Virus record (IMG/VR): IMGVR_UViG_3300009702_000096
Span: 1 to 20,150 of that record
Length of the DNA stretch: 20,150 bases
Strand: one strand, 5' to 3'
Source: a virus
Of the stretch, positions 7,607 to 15,481 are shown one piece after another (the first letter of the stretch is position 1; the number at the start of each line of letters is the position of its first letter). The translations under genes were made by a program, and so were the position numbers. The notes beneath the pieces are model-generated. The model saw only the letters and a program-made list of their open reading frames with translations. It was not told the origin of the DNA and did no database searches.

Positions 7607-9895
7607 TTAAATCCATCCAATAGGTAATCCAAAGCGTTGTGTTTCTCCTTGGCGTATTACCCAATCATCACTATACACGATTGCGGCATAATTAGCATAC
7701 ACCGCTCCCGTTCTTGTTTGCTGTATGACCGGCGGAGCAGCAGGGTCACTGGCTGTAGGATTATATGGAGCGGTCCCTCCAGCTAACGAGTCATATGTAG
7801 CCGTATATATCGTAGGCGATCCAAATATATATCTACCAATGGCGTAAATATTATACGTATGAATATTAGCAGCAGGCTCTTCAATAGCCTCGAATATTGG
7901 TGATTCAAACGCAGCATGATCCCGCATAACCGATATCGTCTGATATACACGGTCAATAGAAATTATGGAATTATTACCAGTCAAATAAGTAGTTATAGTA
8001 TAAAAGTATCCATTATATGAATATACAACCTCGTCTCGTGAAACACCCATCCCAGGTAAATGATTTGTACCTGGTATTCTGTAACGCGATTTTTCTGATA
8101 CCTGCCTTATATTACTAGAAGCTACAAACACAGATTCACAATCATAGTCCGGGATTACTACATTTGCAGCATACTGTATTCCATCCATACGATAAGTGGT
8201 ATAGTTATTAGTACCTGGGAGGGGGGTGCCGATTGCATGCATTGTTACAGCTTGAAAGCCATGAGCTGTATCATGCGCAGTTCCAGGTATAGTCGTTGGT
8301 GTATTAAACACCCATTCTTCAGCTAATTGTAATAGCGCTGGACCACGACTGCAGAATTCTAATATAGCGTCTACGGAAGTCGTGCCTGCGGCATAATCAC
8401 CTACCTTGGGTACGTGTACCACACGAGGATTACTCCATCTGATATGATCTACACCAGTAGCTGGCGATTGATTAGCCCCTACGAAATTATACTTGGAGGT
8501 ATAAACCCCTAGGGTTCTAGAATTTGTTCGGGGATATATAATGTTTTCCCCACTGACCAACCCACAAAAATTAGCCTTCTTACTTGGTTTCTGTATAACT
8601 GTAAGGCTGGTATGTTTTACATTTACAATGTGAAGTGTATCAGCCCCTAAGGGTCCTGAATCATACCAACAATATACAGGGGCGTCGAAGTCTTCAATAG
8701 CCGAAGACGCAGGAGGAGACATCTCCATAAGTCCAGAAAGATTACACGAATAACACGGTACCTTCACATGAGCAAATCTAGGGTCCCAGCGATTAGGGCC
8801 GGATATCATGGCGAGGTTTCCGGTAAACCCACTTACAGTCCCAGTGCCTTGGTCTACACTAGGAACGAACGTAGCCGTAAATACATACGAGTTTAACTCT
8901 TCGTTCCCAGAAGCATTTATAGTATATCTATGAGTTACTATGGAAGCCTCAGTGCCCATAGTATTAAATTTCCAACTATAGGCTATGGGGTTACCATCAG
9001 CTATAGCTGATAGGTCTATAGTTACAGGGATAGATACTGGGCTAATTGTAGCTACAGCAAATATATAGGACTCAAGCTTCTCTGCTTTCTCAGGGTCTGT
9101 AGCCTTTATAACAAAATACTTAGATACTAAGGACTTCGCTATCTTAGGTATCTCTAATTTCCTAGCATATGCTCCGGTTCTGTTAAGAAATATCAACACC
9201 CATTCTTTAGTACCTTCAGACGTAAACAGCCCTACCCCATTTATACTGGTTGCGGGTCCATCAGGAGCCCCCCAAGGAAGCGATACCCCGTTTATGGATA
9301 AAGTATCCCTCTGTCCTGAACTCGTATAATCGTTACGATTTGCCCCATATACGGCTTGAACAAACTTACGCAGTTTGCCGCTGAAACACCCAGGGGGATT
9401 GAACGCCTGAGTACGTTTCTTGTTTAGGATATTTGGGCAGTACCCAACTGTAGAAGACGACCCAAGCATCGAAGAAACTTTGTCTTTCGACGCACATCCT
9501 AAAGCCGCGCTCTCAAACCCAGAAGTAACCCCTCCTTGACTATGTAAACTATCTATACTTAGGTTTTTTTCAAGCCTGTCTTTAGATGGTAAGGACTGCA
9601 AATATGAATTGAAATATACATTAGCGGGAAGATAGGTCTCAGGTAAACTAGGATGAGTATTGTGATAATAGGAAAATCCAGTTTCTAAATATATCACCCC
9701 ACCGGAGGCCGTAATGTAAATCCATTCTTGCGACCCGTAATAAACTACTCGAACGTATGTACGTCCATTATCTACTGCACAGGCGTAACTGCCACGAGTA
9801 GGGTCTTGTCGTTTGAACTTTCGTATTAGACTACGAGCGAAAGGCACCCACCGAGCAGCTTTACCTGTATCACCATCAAGTTGTATATGGGCCAT
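7607..9895 (-). CDS. Large orphan virion protein, candidate host-binding fibre or spike
   Basis: This 762-residue protein is not recognised. It is rich in Tyr, Asn, Ser, Thr and Gly, with long beta-like stretches, about ten cysteines scattered through it (including PCYSC), and no coiled coil or clear collagen-like repeat. The N-terminal 40 residues are basic (ARSLIRKFKRQDPTRG), perhaps a docking part. The last residues are FGLPIGWI, which match the LPxxW repeat unit of the protein encoded at 12668-14326. The DNA is visibly AT-richer than the head genes. The ATG overlaps the upstream stop (TAATG). A receptor-binding role is inferred from its size, the flanking paralogs and the adaptor-like genes upstream; no catalytic motif is seen. 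Confidence 0.8.
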   Translation of the reverse strand: MAHIQLDGDTGKAARWVPFARSLIRKFKRQDPTRGSYACAVDNGRTYVRVVYYGSQEWIYITASGGVIYLETGFSYYHNTHPSLPETYLPANVYFNSYLQSLPSKDRLEKNLSIDSLHSQGGVTSGFESAALGCASKDKVSSMLGSSSTVGYCPNILNKKRTQAFNPPGCFSGKLRKFVQAVYGANRNDYTSSGQRDTLSINGVSLPWGAPDGPATSINGVGLFTSEGTKEWVLIFLNRTGAYARKLEIPKIAKSLVSKYFVIKATDPEKAEKLESYIFAVATISPVSIPVTIDLSAIADGNPIAYSWKFNTMGTEASIVTHRYTINASGNEELNSYVFTATFVPSVDQGTGTVSGFTGNLAMISGPNRWDPRFAHVKVPCYSCNLSGLMEMSPPASSAIEDFDAPVYCWYDSGPLGADTLHIVNVKHTSLTVIQKPSKKANFCGLVSGENIIYPRTNSRTLGVYTSKYNFVGANQSPATGVDHIRWSNPRVVHVPKVGDYAAGTTSVDAILEFCSRGPALLQLAEEWVFNTPTTIPGTAHDTAHGFQAVTMHAIGTPLPGTNNYTTYRMDGIQYAANVVIPDYDCESVFVASSNIRQVSEKSRYRIPGTNHLPGMGVSRDEVVYSYNGYFYTITTYLTGNNSIISIDRVYQTISVMRDHAAFESPIFEAIEEPAANIHTYNIYAIGRYIFGSPTIYTATYDSLAGGTAPYNPTASDPAAPPVIQQTRTGAVYANYAAIVYSDDWVIRQGETQRFGLPIGWI

Positions 9896-10353
9896 TAAAA
9901 CTCTGGAAGTACGAATTGGAATACATCGATAGTATGCGGGGACCCAACTGTAACATGCACATTACTCATATTGAGGTCACCCCCAGTAGTGGCGATGCTT
10001 CCATCAAGACGTACTTCAACAGTGGATGAAATCGCTGGGTTTCCCCCCGCCGCGAAGAATCTAAACCACCCAGCTGTGCCTGCTACTGTTCCTGTCATTT
10101 GCCATACTTCTGAAGGTAGCTTGGATAGCGTACCAGCAGTCGGAGTGTCGAATGTCAAACCAGTCCCCGATGCGTTTACACTCACTACCCCCAGCAATGT
10201 TCCAGTCGCAGCAGCGTCTGCATTGGCAGGTTGAGCCCCACTATAAACATTGATCAACCCAAGATGTAACGCACCAGCTAAACCGTCTCCATTGAGCGCA
10301 GCCGAACGCCCCAGCAAAATATTCCGTAGTCCTGTAGATAGTTTTATAGCCAT
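9895..10353 (-). CDS. Conserved phage virion protein, divergent paralog of the gene at 7127-7570
   Basis: This 152-residue protein shares with the 147-residue one the N-terminal MAIK-STGLRN-LL, then IN-YSG, SVN--GTGL-FDT, L-K-P-EVW, DLN, TVG and TID-F-P-F in the same order. It has a short insert (about residues 15-30) between the N-terminal motif and IN-YSG. The two are therefore paralogs within one genome, separated by the 762-residue gene. It is small and beta-rich with no catalytic motif. A Shine-Dalgarno-like GAGGA lies upstream, and its stop overlaps the ATG of the 762-residue gene by one base, so production of the two is probably coupled. The function is unknown; a fibre-base or chaperone-like role is possible. 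Confidence 0.85.
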   Translation of the reverse strand: MAIKLSTGLRNILLGRSAALNGDGLAGALHLGLINVYSGAQPANADAAATGTLLGVVSVNASGTGLTFDTPTAGTLSKLPSEVWQMTGTVAGTAGWFRFFAAGGNPAISSTVEVRLDGSIATTGGDLNMSNVHVTVGSPHTIDVFQFVLPEF

Positions 10354-10363
10354 AGTTTAGTCC

Positions 10364-11551
10364 TCAATAAGCGTTGAAAGGAACTCCGTCCAAATTAGTC
10401 ATAACCATTGCGTACGTCTGCCCCTTACGGTTCACTAACGCCGTAGAACAAAAAGACCCAGGGGGCACACTTAGCTTTGACTCGAATTGATTAGTAAAGG
10501 AAGGAAACGTAACTACTCCACGTTCAGTCCACATGGCAACTACGCCATCCTTATCCCTAGCAATTGGGTACCCAGGGGGCATACCGTAGTCTGCAAGTTG
10601 TTTGAGTTGCCCATCGTTGTACAAATAAATTTCCCTCCGGGTACCGACGATTACTCCTTCAGGAGTACCCATCATGCCTGTAACCTGAAACGGCACGGGA
10701 AAGAAGTCTTCCTTTAAATTGAATATCCAGGGCCAATACGGGCGCGACCAAAAAACAAAGCTGGTATCTTGGCTGCTGTCATAGATCGCTGCGAATAATT
10801 TGGCTTCCTGGGCAGCCAAGGCGACCACCCCAGTGGGGATCGACGCCCCGTTTACCTGCTCGATGCTCAAAGGCTTCGCATAATGCTCAAACGAATCGTT
10901 GAACACTATGACCCCACCGTCGAGGGTTCCAACAAAATACAGTTCTTGGGCATCCGGTGGGCTGACATAGACATCTGTGGTGTACCCAGAAGGCGCTGTA
11001 GGGGCTTCTATCCTGAGTGCGGACCCTTCGTCTACCAACACCGTCATAAACGGCCCTGCGGCCCCCTCGATCCCCGTGGTTGTGTTTCTGTATACCGCAG
11101 TCACCTGATATTGCCCGGCGGAGAGAACGCCTGTTTGAGTCGTCACATTGACAGCTGAAGGAATAGGAACCCGGAGCCCTCGATGGTCCACCCCTCGTTC
11201 AATCTGCCCGGCTTGGGTAGCCCCTGCGTAGTAAACAGTATCGCCCCACTCTGCCCAATACAGAGGCTCAGTGCCCACTGTCCCCAACGAACCAGAGAAC
11301 CCTGTTGCATTGCGGACATGCAAACCCCCATTGTCTACCAAAAACAACCGCCTGCCGTCATAGGTGGCATACGCAGCGGTTAGATCGGTAAACCCACCAG
11401 ATTCTACATACCCATCCCGGCGCTCTAGAGTACTGGTCTCATCGATAACGATATTGGTGGCCTCAGCCAGAGCCCCAAACGGCTGGCGCTCGGGGCGTAC
11501 TGTATTGCGGATACCACGAAACTCATCAATAACGCTTACTTGACGAGGCAT
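10364..11551 (-). CDS. Propeller-like tail protein, candidate nozzle or DNA-stabilisation protein
   Basis: The 395-residue product begins with DEFRGIRNTVRPERQPFGAL, then ATNIVIDETSTLERRDG. This is the characteristic start of the phage virion family in which a short N-x-x-x-P motif precedes a beta-propeller. Repeated beta patterns follow, such as LYWAEWGDTVYYAG, EAKLFAAIYD and GVIVGTRREIYLYNDG, consistent with propeller blades. In podoviruses such proteins form the tail nozzle or plug that retains packaged DNA (P22 gp10-like); this comparison is by pattern, not by alignment. It lies just downstream of the fibre-tail adaptor candidate, with two bases between the stop and the ATG (TAGTATG). The start has only a weak Shine-Dalgarno. 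Confidence 0.8.
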   Translation of the reverse strand: MPRQVSVIDEFRGIRNTVRPERQPFGALAEATNIVIDETSTLERRDGYVESGGFTDLTAAYATYDGRRLFLVDNGGLHVRNATGFSGSLGTVGTEPLYWAEWGDTVYYAGATQAGQIERGVDHRGLRVPIPSAVNVTTQTGVLSAGQYQVTAVYRNTTTGIEGAAGPFMTVLVDEGSALRIEAPTAPSGYTTDVYVSPPDAQELYFVGTLDGGVIVFNDSFEHYAKPLSIEQVNGASIPTGVVALAAQEAKLFAAIYDSSQDTSFVFWSRPYWPWIFNLKEDFFPVPFQVTGMMGTPEGVIVGTRREIYLYNDGQLKQLADYGMPPGYPIARDKDGVVAMWTERGVVTFPSFTNQFESKLSVPPGSFCSTALVNRKGQTYAMVMTNLDGVPFNAY

Positions 11552-11552
11552 A

Positions 11553-11849
11553 CTAAATCACCGGATTACAACTGGGCGATACCACGCGAAAACATCCACT
11601 ACCTTCGAGAGTATTACCTTTCGACGTAGTAACTATGGCATTAACTGTATATATACTTCCAGGGGTTCCTCCATCGAGGCGAAACTGGATAGTTTTCCAG
11701 TTAATAGTTGCAAACCCGGATACTAGGTTTACTGGTGTTGTAACAACGGATACTACGTTTGTTATAGTTTCATCAGGTTCTGATCTAAGCAGAAAATCCA
11801 TGTCGAACAACAAACTTTCCGTTGAATATTTAATAAGTACCTGAGACAT
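11553..11849 (-). CDS. Probable phage fibre-tail adaptor protein
   Basis: The 98-residue protein has the pattern LFDMDFLLRSEPDETIT, then ATINWKTIQFRLDGGTPGS, then YTVNAIVTTSKGNTLEGSG. That order (a D-rich start, an L-x-GG-x-PG-x-x-Y-x-V segment and a TTSxGxxxE strand) matches the small Ig-like phage fibre-tail adaptor family as I recall it. These proteins join fibres to the tail or head-tail ring. The start overlaps the upstream stop (TAATG), with an AGGA Shine-Dalgarno about 10 bases before it. The following genes include propeller-like and fibre-like proteins, which agrees with an adaptor role. The assignment rests on motif order only. Confidence 0.8.
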   Translation of the reverse strand: MSQVLIKYSTESLLFDMDFLLRSEPDETITNVVSVVTTPVNLVSGFATINWKTIQFRLDGGTPGSIYTVNAIVTTSKGNTLEGSGCFRVVSPSCNPVI

Positions 11850-12604
11850 TAAACTGAGGTTCCTGACTCACGCAGTGTGTAAACCGTTTTAGTGGCTACG
11901 TCACCAGGGTTCAAGGTCAGTTCCAACCAGATTCCTTGCGCCGACCCAGGTGAATGATTTTGGGTATTCGCCACGTTCTTAGCTAGTGAGTCAAATACAT
12001 ACCCAGTGGGGGCTACCTGTCGATTATTACCGATCCCATTCGTATCCGTACCGTCCAAAACGGATTCTAATGCAAACGCGACCTTGCCTGTTAGGTCTGA
12101 CTGCTCAGAAATTACGGCGTTTGTTAGGGCTAGCGTAGCATTGTTGTTTCGGGAGAATATTTTTTCGTAGTACCGTCTAATCACTCCACCAGTTGCATCC
12201 GCAGCCACGTCATAAAATATCCGCCTAACCTGAAGCACCCCGGGCTCGAACGTAGCTACTGCGGCGGCGGCAGAATCCGTCACAGATACGATCCCAGTAG
12301 TGGCAGCAGACAACACCATTTTCATGATGCGCTCAAACGCCTGCGTGGTCGATACTGGGGTCGTGCCCGCTAATGTAATGATATCGCTGACAATGACTCC
12401 TGAAGCATCTCGTCCAGTTACAGTCAAAGTCTGAGTGGTGTCGGCTACGTTATCGGATACCGCCGTAACTACCCCAGTCGCAGAAATATCTGTAAATACA
12501 ACCTTAGCAGTTGTATCTACCGCGCCGCCTATATTAGTAGTGACGTCATTTTCCGCCATAGTAGCGGACCCATAAAATACGATATCATCTGCAGTGACAG
12601 GCAT
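11849..12604 (-). CDS. Conserved phage virion protein, function unknown
   Basis: This 251-residue protein begins MPVTADDIVFYGSATM and continues with NIGGAVDTTAKVVFTD, TQTLTVTGRDASG and FERIMKMVLSA. I recall this pattern from conserved structural proteins of many tailed phages, annotated only as virion protein. The N-terminal 120 residues look like a beta sandwich. The remainder has IFYDVAAD, then an RRYYEKIFSRNNN stretch, then a Gly/Asn-rich end. No enzymatic motif is visible. It has the best Shine-Dalgarno among the adsorption genes (AAAGGAG, 7 bases before the ATG) and follows a 63-base gap, so it may be a strongly translated head or tail surface subunit. The role is inferred from context. 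Confidence 0.8.
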   Translation of the reverse strand: MPVTADDIVFYGSATMAENDVTTNIGGAVDTTAKVVFTDISATGVVTAVSDNVADTTQTLTVTGRDASGVIVSDIITLAGTTPVSTTQAFERIMKMVLSAATTGIVSVTDSAAAAVATFEPGVLQVRRIFYDVAADATGGVIRRYYEKIFSRNNNATLALTNAVISEQSDLTGKVAFALESVLDGTDTNGIGNNRQVAPTGYVFDSLAKNVANTQNHSPGSAQGIWLELTLNPGDVATKTVYTLRESGTSV

Positions 12605-12667
12605 ATCAAATCTCCTTTAGTAAGCAATCATATAAATATTACGCTAGGTGCGTATGGCGAGTACGCG

Positions 12668-14326
12668 CTAAAATACTTCCCGGGGTCGCACTATAAATAC
12701 TCTATCATTCCCTGGTACAAACACTACGGCGTTGCCTCCTATCCATCCAGTAGGTATACTATAATCACCTAATAACTCCATGGACCAATCCATTGGGTTG
12801 ACCATAGGGTCTCCATAAACTTGCCATATCCATGAGGTAGATATGGAACCAGCTGCGCTTACAGTAACATCGGTAGTATAAGGGATGGCGGTATCAGTAA
12901 GTAAGTTACCCCTCCAGTAAATTGGAAGCACCGCACCTAGACTATTATCTACTACCGGATTCCAAGCCAAAGGCCATGAGGAATCTGCACGTACCAGTTG
13001 AAACCAAGCGATAGTCAAGTTTATGTTGGCAGCCCCCGCCAATACTTGCCGCCATGCTAAAGGAGACACGTTGACCGCATCAGGGCTGCTCTTCCACGCA
13101 ATTGGATGGGAAGTATTAAGCTGCGAAGCAATTACTTGTAACTGACCTCGTGGTAACGAATTACTTTTATTGGTGGTAGCTACCCAATCGACAGAAACTA
13201 AGGCAGAAAGCTGAGAAGTAGACTTGTGTGCGATACTAGAAATGAATTGTTTATCTACAGAACCTCCAAACGCTGTTTCCAAGCTCATGGCTTTATCAAA
13301 ACCATATATCCAATCAATTGGAAGAACAGCATAAGCCGGTACCTGAACGGGCTGTATCCATTCCATAGGTAATACATTATTATTATTATTATTATCTATG
13401 ATGGAGGCGATTGAAACTGGTAAACTACCATGACTATTTGAAGTAGCACTCCATGAAGTCGATATGGTGCTATCGCTTACTGGTGTTGTACTAAAAGCAG
13501 TTGGAGAAGTCTTATCTGCGGATAAAGTACTCGATGACTCAATAGAAAAAGACCTATAGACAAATACCGACCCTGCAGCAGGCCCTACAGTAGGAACAAA
13601 TAGCTTCCTATATCTTATAGGCGCATATGGGTCTGCAAATAATTCTTTTTGTTGTTCTGATGTTAACGCCCATGGGAATACATATACAAATTGATGTGTA
13701 CCAGGAGCAGTGTAGGATGGAGTTTCTATTCCAGACGATAGCTCTAAATCAGATAAACTATTTAAATCAGTTGGTGTTAAGTGTACCACTGAATAGTCGA
13801 AAGTTCCATCCAACCACGCCTTTAAAAGTCCGTTCCCATGGTGTGTCAGTGCATAGTTATAATAAACTCCTGAAGTTATAACATTGGTCGCGCTGTTACC
13901 TGGAGTATCAGCACTAGATAGTACTTTGTATCTATTATTTCCAACGTTTTTTCCTATACCAACAAATTGGGTTGACGATGTCCCGTTACTAAGAGTAGCG
14001 AACCTATTATAACCAGAGCTGTTTAAATAGTTTATAGTCCCTCGACCAATTATAGTCCACTCATCTACTACACTGAAAGTAGTTCCAATAGGGTAAACTA
14101 TTGTATAGCTAGCCGACGAACTTACTAAAAAACTACCATCTAAGTTCCACGTCAACGAACCATTTCTAATAGATGGCGCTACACCTGTAAGTGACTTCGG
14201 TTCCCCGCCCTGCTCTAATCCAAGCAACGCAAAAACAGAGTCACGCGCCATCCAATGCCCCCAGTCTACGGAAACTGGGAGCCTAGGCTTAGACGGTAAC
14301 CGCTGCCTTAGGAGAGCCTCAGGCAT
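12668..14326 (-). CDS. LamG-like virion protein with C-terminal LPxxW repeat array
   Basis: The 552-residue product has two parts. Residues about 50-235 look like a concanavalin/LamG-type beta sandwich: NYALTHHGNGLLKAWLDG and DLELSSG precede the YVFPWALTSEQQKELFADPY block that closes LamG-like domains in many phage proteins. From about 285 to 530 there is a periodic array in which a hydrophobic-P-hydrophobic-x-W motif recurs at W292, 323, 339, 381, 411, 425, 441, 455, 471, 499, 514 and 528. Most gaps are near 15 residues or multiples of it, and intervening copies have lost the Trp. An extra copy (VSVDW) lies at residue 22. A host-surface carbohydrate-binding or fibre role is plausible. The ATG overlaps the upstream stop (TAATG), and a run of six Asn sits at residues 312-317. 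Confidence 0.85.
   Translation of the reverse strand: MPEALLRQRLPSKPRLPVSVDWGHWMARDSVFALLGLEQGGEPKSLTGVAPSIRNGSLTWNLDGSFLVSSSASYTIVYPIGTTFSVVDEWTIIGRGTINYLNSSGYNRFATLSNGTSSTQFVGIGKNVGNNRYKVLSSADTPGNSATNVITSGVYYNYALTHHGNGLLKAWLDGTFDYSVVHLTPTDLNSLSDLELSSGIETPSYTAPGTHQFVYVFPWALTSEQQKELFADPYAPIRYRKLFVPTVGPAAGSVFVYRSFSIESSSTLSADKTSPTAFSTTPVSDSTISTSWSATSNSHGSLPVSIASIIDNNNNNNVLPMEWIQPVQVPAYAVLPIDWIYGFDKAMSLETAFGGSVDKQFISSIAHKSTSQLSALVSVDWVATTNKSNSLPRGQLQVIASQLNTSHPIAWKSSPDAVNVSPLAWRQVLAGAANINLTIAWFQLVRADSSWPLAWNPVVDNSLGAVLPIYWRGNLLTDTAIPYTTDVTVSAAGSISTSWIWQVYGDPMVNPMDWSMELLGDYSIPTGWIGGNAVVFVPGNDRVFIVRPREVF
13376..13393. repeat. (ATT)6 trinucleotide repeat inside the LamG-like gene
   Basis: Six ATT units on the plus strand read as six AAT codons on the minus strand, giving six Asn in a row (residues 312-317) just before the first clear LPMEW repeat. 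Unit length 3 means slippage changes only the length of the Asn tract, not the frame. Confidence 0.95.
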
Positions 14327-14718
14327 TAAAATTCAACCATCATTATTTCTGCTGTACTAGCAGCGACGTTAAACACCCCTAGCAACACGCCTTCGCCATT
14401 ATTGGGCCATGTTACCCCACCATCAGTTGAATGTTGCAGGATCACCGTATAGTCCCCTGCAGCGGTACCGCCAGTAATTTCAATCCGAAGGCTTGCTCCA
14501 TAGTACCCTTCCCCTACCGCGATATTACTAATGCTTGTGCCACTCACCCAAGTCACACTTGCGAGTGACACAGCGGTTAAGAATGTCTGTTCGGTACCCT
14601 CAAATGCCTTACTACCATCAGTGGCGTTAGGTTTCCATCGCAGGCCTTTTACTGTGATAGCTCCAGATACAGCTCCAGTACCATTGTAAACTTGTACTCT
14701 CCAATGCGGACCTAACAT
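14326..14718 (-). CDS. Small beta-rich virion protein, unknown
   Basis: This 130-residue protein is not recognised. Its sequence alternates small polar and hydrophobic residues (ASLRIEITGGTAAGDYTVIL, then QHSTDGGVTWP), which suggests a single beta-sandwich domain. The QHSTDGGxTW pattern also occurs in BNR/Asp-box-like sialidase repeats, but one copy alone does not support that assignment. The start is well supported by AGGAG six bases upstream (14725-14729). The stop overlaps the ATG of the LamG-like gene by one base. It probably is a structural subunit that assembles with the LamG-like protein or precedes it at the tail; the role is inferred from context. Confidence 0.75.
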   Translation of the reverse strand: MLGPHWRVQVYNGTGAVSGAITVKGLRWKPNATDGSKAFEGTEQTFLTAVSLASVTWVSGTSISNIAVGEGYYGASLRIEITGGTAAGDYTVILQHSTDGGVTWPNNGEGVLLGVFNVAASTAEIMMVEF

Positions 14719-14776
14719 ATATGGCTCCTATGTGATACTTGGACAAAGGTAGGATGCTTAACACACCGTCCCATTT

Positions 14777-15481
14777 TTACCCTCCGAAGGGTCGGGAGTA
14801 GGCTGCTTTCCCCCCTTTACCTTCTTGCATCATTCGCTCAAGCTTAGCAGATGCGCGGTTAGAAAAATGCCTCTCGAACTGCGCCAATTCTTTAAGCGCC
14901 TTCGTAGGATCAGATAAATCTGCGTCATTTACAGAGTACGCTTCGTACAACACCCAATGTACCAAATACCTATGCAACCTATCTGGTATGGGAGGAATAT
15001 CAGTGTCTAAAACCAGTTTCTCTGTATCTAAAGGCGCTCTATATACTTCCAGTAGAAGTGTAGTAGCTTTCTCTGGTATAGGAGCTAAATGTATTCCCTC
15101 ATAATCCCGCCAGTAATGTAGCGAGTAATTTGTATACATATTATCCCTAGGAGTAAATCCTATAACAGATAGGTCTGTACGAGATCCAGGGATAACGGTC
15201 GTATATATCGGATTACCTTGTGCATCAACCTGCCCGGTATCAGCACGAGCCCGCACAATAGATTGCACCGAAGGATGCAGTTGATAATCTGCTACAAATG
15301 GTGTAACTGAAATCTGGGTAACTGCCGGAGTAGAAGAATCAAAAATTAGCCGAGAACGCTCCGTAGCCTCTACAACCGCAGTGTTTATAAATGAATTTAG
15401 GTCTGAATTGCGCCAACCATAAGGCGTAACAGTGTCCTGCAGTCTATTTCTGGCTAGGGCGCGTAGCTCTCCTAGGTTCAT
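14777..15481 (-). CDS. Head-tail adaptor (connector) protein
   Basis: This 234-residue protein has the N-terminal pattern LRALARNRLQDT, then WRNSDLNSFINTAVVEATER. That is the hallmark of a widespread phage connector family in which the second helix binds below the portal. The middle is beta-rich (about 55-165, with HYWRDYEGIHLAPIP and LLLEVYRAPL), followed by a helical C-terminal part rich in charged residues. It stands four genes downstream of the capsid gene, as head-completion genes do in podoviruses. Its ATG overlaps the stop of the upstream gene (TAATG) with GAGG upstream. The connector role is established for the family by position and pattern; the exact ring in the neck is inferred. 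Confidence 0.8.
   Translation of the reverse strand: MNLGELRALARNRLQDTVTPYGWRNSDLNSFINTAVVEATERSRLIFDSSTPAVTQISVTPFVADYQLHPSVQSIVRARADTGQVDAQGNPIYTTVIPGSRTDLSVIGFTPRDNMYTNYSLHYWRDYEGIHLAPIPEKATTLLLEVYRAPLDTEKLVLDTDIPPIPDRLHRYLVHWVLYEAYSVNDADLSDPTKALKELAQFERHFSNRASAKLERMMQEGKGGKAAYSRPFGG

Noticed and set aside
7607-9895. Diversity-generating retroelement target (variable C-terminus)
   Set aside because: No template repeat, reverse transcriptase or adenine-mutagenesis pattern is visible in the window, and the C-terminus does not look like a C-type lectin.
12605-12667. AT-rich gap before the gene at 11849-12604, considered as a promoter
   Set aside because: A TAATAT-like element is present but no -35 element at suitable spacing; the AT-rich run can be explained by chance and by the Shine-Dalgarno region.
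14326-14718. Sialidase (BNR/Asp-box) enzyme
   Set aside because: Only one Asp-box-like pattern (STDGGVTW) in a 130-residue protein; a sialidase needs several copies and catalytic residues.
1350-15481. Programmed frameshift at gene overlaps
   Set aside because: The TAATG and ATGA junctions join complete genes with their own starts; no slippery heptamer followed by a stem-loop was found at them by eye.
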